From: Pseudomonadota bacterium
Lineage (GTDB): Bacteria > Pseudomonadota > Gammaproteobacteria > Steroidobacterales > Steroidobacteraceae
Length of the DNA stretch: 64,000 nt
Assembly (NCBI GenBank): GCA_023423935.1
Contig: JAFAEQ010000039.1
Span: forward strand, 1-64,000
Direction of reading: 5' to 3'
The notes below the pieces were generated by a model. That model was not told where the DNA came from. It saw nothing but the letters and a program-made list of their open reading frames with translations, and ran no database searches. Positions 58,068 to 64,000 of this stretch are shown piece after piece (positions within the stretch are counted from its first letter, which is position 1; every line of letters starts with the position of its first letter). The translations under genes were made by a program, and so were the position numbers.

Positions 58068-58868
58068 TCAGTTCCCATAGGGCGAGTAGGGGACGAGCGT
58101 GCGGCCGTTGGCGAGGACCGCCTCGTACAGATCGGGTTCAACCGCTGCGAAGGCGAGCGGCCGCTTGAAGGTCGATGGCGGCGAGATCTGCGCGAAGGTG
58201 ATCGCATCGAGAACGACCGAGCCGCTGCGAGTTGCCGCGACCCAGGCCTCGAACTGCGCGTCGTCGACCGCGTGAACATCGAAGCGCATGTCTGAAAAGC
58301 CATCGCCGCTGTAGTTGGCGGAAAGACCCCCATACGTTCCCGCTGCGTCCGCCTGCAGATACAGCACGTTCTCCATGCGCGGCATGGCGTAGATCTGGCT
58401 GCCGAGCTGCGGAATGAAGAAGCTGTTCATCACGTCGCTGGAGGTGATGCGAAAGCGCAGCGGTGTGCCGACGGGGACGACCAGGCGATTGATGGTGGCG
58501 ACGCCCTGCTGCGGATAGATGAACAACCATTTCCAGTCGAGCGCGATGACCTGGACTTCGAGCGCAGGCGTCCGGCTTGCGATTGGACGCGGCGGGTCGA
58601 GTTCCTGAGTGCTGATCCAGGTGAGTCCGCCGAGGAACAGAATGACGAGTGCGGGAATCGTCCAGGTCACGAACTCGACGCTGCCGGAGTATTCCCAGTC
58701 GGGGCGATAGTGCGCGTGGCGATTCGATGCACGAAACCGCCAGGCGAAGCCGATGGTCATCAGGATCACCGGAACGATGATTGCCAGCATGATGACCGTG
58801 GCATCGGAAAGAAGAATGAGCTGCGCCTTGCCGATGACGCCCTGTGGATCGAGTACACCGCTCTTCAT
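58068..58868 (-). CDS. cyoA: Cytochrome bo3 ubiquinol oxidase subunit II, no lipobox
   Basis: The 266-residue subunit matches CyoA: SGVLDPQGVIGKAQLILLSD, then two membrane helices and the periplasmic domain with VIALDWKWLFIYPQQGVATI and VMNSFFIPQLGSQIYAM. Subunit II normally carries a lipoprotein signal ending in Cys just before the LDPKG-type sequence. Here the protein starts only two residues before that point, and no upstream in-frame start exists (a stop lies eight codons before). It is therefore either unlipidated or the signal has been lost. It is the first gene of the operon. Confidence 0.93.
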   Translation of the reverse strand: MKSGVLDPQGVIGKAQLILLSDATVIMLAIIVPVILMTIGFAWRFRASNRHAHYRPDWEYSGSVEFVTWTIPALVILFLGGLTWISTQELDPPRPIASRTPALEVQVIALDWKWLFIYPQQGVATINRLVVPVGTPLRFRITSSDVMNSFFIPQLGSQIYAMPRMENVLYLQADAAGTYGGLSANYSGDGFSDMRFDVHAVDDAQFEAWVAATRSGSVVLDAITFAQISPPSTFKRPLAFAAVEPDLYEAVLANGRTLVPYSPYGN

Positions 58869-59009
58869 GGAATCATCCTGCGGATCGTGTACTCACGAAG
58901 AAGTGTGCGCATCGGCCATGGAGGATCAGCGAGCGAGTCCATCGGGATCTCCGGATCGCGCCGTAACGTCGGCGGCAAGAGTGTCCTTGCGCCGTGATAC
59001 GAGCGCGAA

Positions 59010-59025
59010 GCCCCCGGTTGGGGGC
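59010..59025 (-). terminator. Hairpin after the efflux operon
   Basis: GCCCCC (59010-59015) and GGGGGC (59020-59025) pair perfectly around a 4-base loop. It lies 59 bases downstream of the outer-membrane channel stop, on the minus strand, and upstream of cyoA, so it likely separates the two operons. Confidence 0.6.
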
Positions 59026-59083
59026 GGTCCACGATCGAATCGACGCATCGATGGGGGAGGCGTCGCGCATGAGATCGGAGGAT

Positions 59084-60547
59084 TCATTTTGCGGTGGCAG
59101 GCGCGGCATCCTGCGAAATCCAGCCCCCGCCGAGTGCGAGGAAGACCGCGATCTGATCGTTCGCAATGGCGACCTGAATCTGCGCAAGCGACTGCTCGGC
59201 CGCGATCAGAGTGCGCTCGGCATCCACGACTACGATCTCCGTCGCGCGTCCGCCGATCAGCAACTGCCGGGCGTCGGCAGCGGCGCTCGCCGCATCATCG
59301 CGTGCCGCGCGCAGATGTTGTTCGCGTTGCAGATCGTGCAGATAGGTGTTCAGCGCGGATTCGATCTGACGCAGGCTCTCCAGCACCACGCCGTCGAAGC
59401 TCGCAAGGGCGAGCTGAGCATTCGCTTCGGCCGCCGCCACCCGCGCACGCGCGCCGTTGCGATTGGCCTGCCAGTTGATGAGCCCGCCGATGTTCCAGAA
59501 ATTCGTAGGCGCGGTCAGAAAATCGGCGGTGCGACCGAGCGAGCCGAGCGCTGCGCCGAGTTGAACATCGGGATAGAGCTGCGCGACTGCGACGCCGATC
59601 TGGGCGGTGGCGGCGGCAAGCTGTCGCTCCGCGCGTCGCACGTCCGGACGACGTCGCAACAGTGCAGCGCCATCGCCGACGGGCAACGCCTGATCGAGGC
59701 GAGGCGGCGATTCGCAACGCAGCAGCGCCTCGTCGATCTCCGCCGGTGCCCGTCCGGTCAGTGCTGCGAGCCGGTAAAGCGCATTGCGTTGTATGGCGGC
59801 CAGCTGCGGTACGAGGCTCTGCAGTTGCTCGACGAGCTGACGTGAGCGCGTGACATCGAGCTCGGTAGCACGACCGGCTTCGCGCAGCATGCGCGTGAGC
59901 TCGAGACTGCGCTCCTGCAGCTCGAGCGAGCGCCGCAGCGTCGCGAGTTCGAGGCCTGCGCCGCAAACATCGGCATACGCGCGCGCGGTGCCGGCGGCGA
60001 CGTTGATGCGAACCAGATCCTGCGCGGCAGCGACGGCCTCGTGATCCGCTTGCGCAGCTTCGATACCGCGACGAATCGCACCGAACAGATCCAGGTCGTA
60101 GCCAATGGTGATGCTCACCTCGTAGTCGTTGCTCACCGGTGGCCTGATCGGCAGCAGGAACTGCTCGCCCGCGAACTGGCTGCGCTCGAGTCCGACTTGG
60201 ACCGGCACGATCGGCTGACGCAGGGTCTTCGCCTCGCGAAGGAGCGCGGCGCTACGCTCCAGAGCTGCGGCTGCAGCGCGCAGATCGGTGTTCGCCGCCA
60301 GCGCATCTGCAATCAGTGTGTCGAGCACTTCGTCTTCGTAAAGGCGCCACCAGCGCGCCGGCACCGCATCGTGTCTGAGCGCATCCGTGTCACTTGCGAG
60401 GAATGCGCCGTTGGCAACCGCGGAATTCATTTCAGCCTGATCGGGCAGGCGATAGTCCGGACCGACTGTACAGCCCGCGATGAGCGACGTGGCCGCGCAG
60501 ATCGTACTTGCGCAGAGCGCGCTGCGAACGGCGCGACGCACCTTCAT
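59084..60547 (-). CDS. NodT-family outer-membrane efflux lipoprotein
   Basis: The 487-residue channel has a lipoprotein signal with lipobox LIAGC (Cys near residue 25). Two copies of the outer-membrane efflux domain follow, each with long helices and the usual WWRLYEDEVLDTLIADALAA, GYDLDLFGAIRRGIEAAQAD and RRRPDVRRAERQLAAATAQI. It is the outer-membrane exit of a tripartite pump whose other parts are the next genes upstream. Its start overlaps the HlyD-family stop by 4 bases. Confidence 0.92.
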   Translation of the reverse strand: MKVRRAVRSALCASTICAATSLIAGCTVGPDYRLPDQAEMNSAVANGAFLASDTDALRHDAVPARWWRLYEDEVLDTLIADALAANTDLRAAAAALERSAALLREAKTLRQPIVPVQVGLERSQFAGEQFLLPIRPPVSNDYEVSITIGYDLDLFGAIRRGIEAAQADHEAVAAAQDLVRINVAAGTARAYADVCGAGLELATLRRSLELQERSLELTRMLREAGRATELDVTRSRQLVEQLQSLVPQLAAIQRNALYRLAALTGRAPAEIDEALLRCESPPRLDQALPVGDGAALLRRRPDVRRAERQLAAATAQIGVAVAQLYPDVQLGAALGSLGRTADFLTAPTNFWNIGGLINWQANRNGARARVAAAEANAQLALASFDGVVLESLRQIESALNTYLHDLQREQHLRAARDDAASAAADARQLLIGGRATEIVVVDAERTLIAAEQSLAQIQVAIANDQIAVFLALGGGWISQDAAPATAK

Positions 60548-61440
60548 CGATGGCCTTCCGGCTTGCGATCGCGCGGCGCCTGAATCGAAACCGATGCGGT
60601 GCGCCCGGCGATCAGTCGCACATCCTCGGGCACTGAATCGATACGAATGCGTACGGGAATACGCTGCGCCAGGCGCACCCAACTGAAGTTCGGATTGATG
60701 TTCGCAAGGCCGCTGCTGCTGGGTGAACGATCGCGATCCTCGATGCCGGCGGCAATGCTCTCAACGGTTCCCTGCAGCTCATTCTCCAAGCCCATGATGC
60801 GCACGATGGCGGGATCGCCCACGTGAATACGCGGCAGCTTGGTTTCCTCGAAGTATCCCTCGATGCGCAGGCTGTCGACGTTCAGCAGCGCAAGCAACGG
60901 ACGACCGACTGCGGCGTAGTCGCCGGGTTGCACATGAACGTTGCTCGCGACGCCATCGACCGAAGCGCGTATGACCGTGCGCTCCAGATTCAACTGCGCC
61001 GTATTGCGCTGAACGATGGCGGATCTGAGTTGGGCGCGCAGCTCCGCAACACGTGCCGAGCTCTGCTCGCGCTGCTCCGTCGTCACGAGTGGCCCGAGCT
61101 CGTCGTTGCGCCGCTCCTCGCGGACCGCCTGCGCAAGTGCGGCCTGTGTTGCGGCGATCGCAGCGTTGGCCTGCTCGAGAGCGAGCTGGTATCGCGAGCG
61201 GTCAAGGACCAGCAGTACGTCTCCCGCGTTGACGTACTGATTGTCGATCACGTGCACTTCGACCACGAGCGCATTGACGTCGGGACTGATCTGCACGACA
61301 TCCGCTCGCACGCGGCCGTCGCGCGTCCACGGTTCGAGCTGATAGCGATTCCACATCCAGAGCCCGCCGAGCACGGCCACGAGCACGATGCAGGCGGTTG
61401 TGGCGACGCGCACGGCGAGTTTCACCCAGGGCTTATTCAA
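60544..61440 (-). CDS. HlyD-family membrane fusion protein (AaeA type)
   Basis: The 298-residue periplasmic adaptor has one N-terminal anchor (VATTACIVLVAVLGGLWMW). A biotinyl-lipoyl domain (QLEPWTRDGRVRADVVQISP, VIDNQYVNAGDVLLVLDR), a helical hairpin and the beta-barrel part (VGRPLLALLNVDSLRIEGYF) follow. It links the inner-membrane FUSC protein to the outer channel. I chose the TTG start at 61440 because its TTGA junction overlaps the DUF1656 stop and GGGAG precedes it. The longer upstream frame overlaps that gene. Confidence 0.9.
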   Translation of the reverse strand: MNKPWVKLAVRVATTACIVLVAVLGGLWMWNRYQLEPWTRDGRVRADVVQISPDVNALVVEVHVIDNQYVNAGDVLLVLDRSRYQLALEQANAAIAATQAALAQAVREERRNDELGPLVTTEQREQSSARVAELRAQLRSAIVQRNTAQLNLERTVIRASVDGVASNVHVQPGDYAAVGRPLLALLNVDSLRIEGYFEETKLPRIHVGDPAIVRIMGLENELQGTVESIAAGIEDRDRSPSSSGLANINPNFSWVRLAQRIPVRIRIDSVPEDVRLIAGRTASVSIQAPRDRKPEGHR

Positions 61441-61664
61441 CTTGTCGCACTCCCGGAAAATCCGATCGGCGCCGTGACTGCCACGAGGAGCCACAGGACC
61501 GCCATGAACATTGCGGTGTCGAACAGGCCTGCATGCCAGATGAAGCGGTAGAGGCTCAGCCGACGCAGCAGCCACCGCAGGCCGAGGGTGAGCACGAATG
61601 CGCCGATCGCGAGCATCAGCAGCGGCGGGAAGAACACGCCGCCGATCGAGGCTTCGCCGATCAT
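61437..61664 (-). CDS. Small DUF1656 membrane protein (AaeX-like)
   Basis: The 75-residue inner-membrane protein has two helices, FFPPLLMLAIGAFVLTLGL and ALLFDTAMF-like LFDTAMFMAVLWLLVAVT, with the conserved GGVFFPPLL and WHAGLFDTAMF parts of DUF1656. It is always found with FUSC/HlyD efflux genes; its precise role is unknown. It overlaps both neighbours by 4 bases. Confidence 0.9.
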   Translation of the reverse strand: MIGEASIGGVFFPPLLMLAIGAFVLTLGLRWLLRRLSLYRFIWHAGLFDTAMFMAVLWLLVAVTAPIGFSGSATS

Positions 61665-63697
61665 GCGATCGCCTCCAGTGGACGCGCAGGCACAGCTTCA
61701 GGAACCAGATCCAGGCGTAGCGCGACGAGACTGGCGAGCGCCTTGATGCGACATTCGGAGCAGGGCAGCGCAGCGAGCGACGCAATTCCCGCATCGAGAG
61801 ACTTTGCGAGCGGCGCATTGACGGCACGTGTGTTCTTGGGCGCCTCGTACATCGAGGCGATGGATTCACGAACGTCCCGCAGTGGCGCTGCAAAGACAGG
61901 CTCGCAGACGCGTTCGGTGCGATTGAGGGCAACCAGATGCGTCCCCACGCGCAGGTCGCGCAACACATCCGAGCGGATCTGCTCACGTGCAGAGGCATCG
62001 ACGAGCGCTTCGCGTGCCGCGACCTGGCCCAGACAATCCACGAGCTGCGAATGCGCGTGCATAGTGGCTGGGGTGTTGCGCGTGAGCCGCCGCATGGCCT
62101 GCCAGGCGGCGCGCAGCAGCCGCGCTGCGTTCCAGGTGGGATCGATCGTGCGCATCACGAGGTTGATGGCGATTGCGAGCAACACGCCTGCGATCTGCGC
62201 CAGCGTGATATTCACGAACGCGGCGAAATCCGGGTGATACATCTCCTGGAAGGCAAGTGCGCCGGCGAACGTGATTCCCATGATCAATGCCACGCCTGCA
62301 AACTTCGGCAGCGCCTGCAGGAAGCTGAGCAGCAGCAGGATCGGCGTGATGGCAAGCGCGAGTCGTACGAATCCTGCGACTTGCGGCAGCAGTGCGAACT
62401 GATAGAAAGCGGAGACCGGCAGGATGAGCAACACTCCATAGAGCAGCATGCTCAGCGGTTTGCTGGGTCGATCGAATGCAGCGAAGAACGAGCAACCGAT
62501 CGCAGCGAACTGGGCCGCGATCCCTCCCTCGGGCCACGATCCGCCGATCCACAGCACGCAGCCGACGATGATTGCGGTCGCGGCTGCGCAGGAAGACAGC
62601 GCCGCAAGCGTGTAGTCGCGATACAGCGAAGGTCCCTTCGCCCGATCCAGCTCCATGACGAGATGGGCAGGCAAGTCACTGTCGCCTTGACGAATGGCGC
62701 GGGCGAGTGCTCTGCAAGCCTCCAGCCCTGCGATCAGGTCGCAAATCTGGCTGGTCACCGTCTGTTCGAGCAATTGCGACCAGTCGGCTGCAGATGCAGC
62801 AGCGGCAGGTACGCTATGCAGCGCATCGAGCGAGGGCGGTGTTGCCACCTCGAAGACATCGCTCGCATGGGCGAGACGGTCGGCCCACGCGGCAGTGGTC
62901 GCGATCGCCTCGCTCACGGGTGCGCTGAGCGAGCCGTCGGCGCGCAGCCGCTCGATGGCCAATTGCGCGCTCATCAACGTCGGCAACAGAGCACTGAGTC
63001 GTCGCTGCAGGACGATCAGATGTCGGCCCACTCGCGGCACGTCGGACAACTCGAACGAGAGATGAGCGCGTAACGTGTGCAGATCCGCGAGCAGCTCTGT
63101 CAGTCTCTTCGAGGCGGCCAGATGTTTGGCTTCATCGGCCGGCTCGCGCAGCGTCTGCGCGATGCTGCTGGCGAAGAAACGCAACGCGGCGTTGATCTTG
63201 TCGTTCAGTTCGACGGCGACGGTGCGCGGAAAGAAGATCGAATGCGCGAGGCTCGCGCACAGAATTCCCACGCCAATCTCCTCCACACGCGCGACGGCGT
63301 TGTCGAAGATCGAATCGGGCGCGTCGACGACGCCGAGCCCGACGATGGCCGCCGTGTAGCCGGAGAGCATGAGGGCATAACTGCGCGGTGTACGGTCGAG
63401 CAGCGACAGTCCCAGGCATAGCGCGATCCACACGGCGAGCGCCGCACACAACAGCGGCGGCGAATGCACGAGCGGCGGAATCAATACGAGTGCGGCGCTC
63501 GCCCCGAGCACGGTCCCCACCAGTCGCCACACCGCTTTCGAGCGCACGGCCCCGGCCAATGGCGCAGCCACGATGAAGGCGCTGAACACCGCCCAGTACG
63601 GACGCTCGAGATCGGCGGCGAGCGCAACATAGAGCGCCAGCAGGATGCCTGCCGTGTTGGCGAGTGCGAATGAGCAGCGTTGCAGGAATGCATGCAT
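61661..63697 (-). CDS. FUSC-family inner-membrane efflux protein (AaeB-like)
   Basis: The 678-residue protein has two membrane halves: helices at the N-terminus (TAGILLALYVALAADLERPY, APLAGAVRSKAVWRLVGTVL), a long soluble loop of about 200 residues, and a second set (YTLAALSSCAAATAIIVGCV onwards). The motif LERPYWAVFSAFIVA is typical. AaeB-type proteins export aromatic carboxylic acids. With DUF1656, HlyD and NodT genes in one overlapping operon it forms a complete efflux system. No LysR-type regulator is adjacent. Confidence 0.92.
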   Translation of the reverse strand: MHAFLQRCSFALANTAGILLALYVALAADLERPYWAVFSAFIVAAPLAGAVRSKAVWRLVGTVLGASAALVLIPPLVHSPPLLCAALAVWIALCLGLSLLDRTPRSYALMLSGYTAAIVGLGVVDAPDSIFDNAVARVEEIGVGILCASLAHSIFFPRTVAVELNDKINAALRFFASSIAQTLREPADEAKHLAASKRLTELLADLHTLRAHLSFELSDVPRVGRHLIVLQRRLSALLPTLMSAQLAIERLRADGSLSAPVSEAIATTAAWADRLAHASDVFEVATPPSLDALHSVPAAAASAADWSQLLEQTVTSQICDLIAGLEACRALARAIRQGDSDLPAHLVMELDRAKGPSLYRDYTLAALSSCAAATAIIVGCVLWIGGSWPEGGIAAQFAAIGCSFFAAFDRPSKPLSMLLYGVLLILPVSAFYQFALLPQVAGFVRLALAITPILLLLSFLQALPKFAGVALIMGITFAGALAFQEMYHPDFAAFVNITLAQIAGVLLAIAINLVMRTIDPTWNAARLLRAAWQAMRRLTRNTPATMHAHSQLVDCLGQVAAREALVDASAREQIRSDVLRDLRVGTHLVALNRTERVCEPVFAAPLRDVRESIASMYEAPKNTRAVNAPLAKSLDAGIASLAALPCSECRIKALASLVALRLDLVPEAVPARPLEAIA

Positions 63698-63905
63698 ACG
63701 TTGCGGGAAAGCAGAGAGTCCCTGGATAAATCCTATCGATCGACACTGTGCCGGCGAGCCTGTGCCCGGGCATCCCTCGTGCGAGGCATCAATACGTCAT
63801 CCGTGCTTCGCGACGGGTTTCGTCCGTAACACGACTGAAATTCCGCGGTGAGTTGCTCTGGTCACGGTTTGCGTTGCCGATCGGGCGAACATTTCAGAGG
63901 CACAG

Positions 63906-64000
63906 ATGACTACCACGAACCAGGACTTGGCCATTGCGATCTACGACCGACACGGCCTCGCCGAAGAGGCGGTCAAGCGATTGCAACACGCAGGCTTCGA
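63906..64000 (+). CDS. N-terminus of an unknown protein (partial)
   Basis: ATG at 63906 follows GAGG and opens a frame that runs off the window: MTTTNQDLAIAIYDRHGLAE and onward. The start resembles cytoplasmic stress-type proteins that begin with a short alpha/beta unit (YDRHGLAEEAVKRLQHAGF), but 31 residues are too few to assign a family. It is divergent from the FUSC gene. Confidence 0.6.
   Translation, partial: MTTTNQDLAIAIYDRHGLAEEAVKRLQHAGF

Noticed and set aside
56129..58333. Extended cyoB of 734 codons
   Set aside because: The first 90 residues are read out of frame through cyoA; the family N-terminus begins at 58063.
60544..61998. Extended HlyD-family protein of 484 codons
   Set aside because: The extra N-terminal part is antisense-like Arg/Ser-rich sequence overlapping the FUSC and DUF1656 genes.

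Overview
The window is a high-GC chromosomal segment with long, densely packed, mostly co-directional operons. It carries cytochrome bo3 oxidase, FecI/FecR, TonB and Mla-type envelope genes, a sigma-54 activator and a tripartite efflux set. This gene repertoire points to a proteobacterium, most likely a gammaproteobacterium of the Steroidobacter/Nevskiales type. That placement is inferred from gene content only; there is no rRNA gene here. I found no tRNA, rRNA, CRISPR array, prophage or recognisable transposase.

Layout. 1-6.3 kb: end of an unknown gene, metY-like sulfhydrylase, small conserved proteins, a secreted esterase, a WYL regulator, a YihY membrane protein, a GFA-family protein and an orphan PqqD-like protein. 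6.4-22.2 kb: a one-carbon oxidation island. A sigma-54 activator faces a porin that has a clear -24/-12 promoter. Then follow a small cysteine-containing periplasmic protein (divergent), xoxF (with the lanthanide-site aspartate), xoxG, xoxJ, class III alcohol dehydrogenase, gfa, fdsGBA, fdhD, fdsD and a cytochrome b561. Together these take methanol to formaldehyde, S-hydroxymethylglutathione, formate and CO2 plus NADH. S-formylglutathione hydrolase is the one missing step. 22.6-30.5 kb: a regulatory block with an OmpR-type regulator whose phosphoacceptor Asp is Glu, FecI/FecR, and two paralogous tandem pairs of NarL-like plus FixJ-like regulators. Dps and a membrane protein lie between the pairs. 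30.5-36.6 kb: a YdeP-like molybdoprotein and a three-subunit GMC dehydrogenase/triheme cytochrome complex. 36.8-45.1 kb: a periplasmic protein with a structured leader, an MCE/Mla-type lipid transporter, a potassium channel, a TPR protein with a polyaspartate tail and an STN-type TonB receptor. 45.1-54.7 kb: a third NarL-like paralogue, an 1853-residue kinase-like/ATPase/histidine kinase with two response regulators, and an LAL-like regulator lacking its ATPase. 55.1-63.7 kb: cyoABCD and an AaeB-type efflux operon.

Three copies of one dispersed repeat (about 150-293, 28345-28670 and 54767-55015) lie in intergenic gaps. Two of them have expanded into tandem arrays.

The best candidate for an undescribed system is the repeated pair of response regulators. 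All three NarL-like copies and both FixJ-like partners keep the phosphorylatable Asp but have Leu where the invariant receiver Lys should be. None has a kinase beside it.
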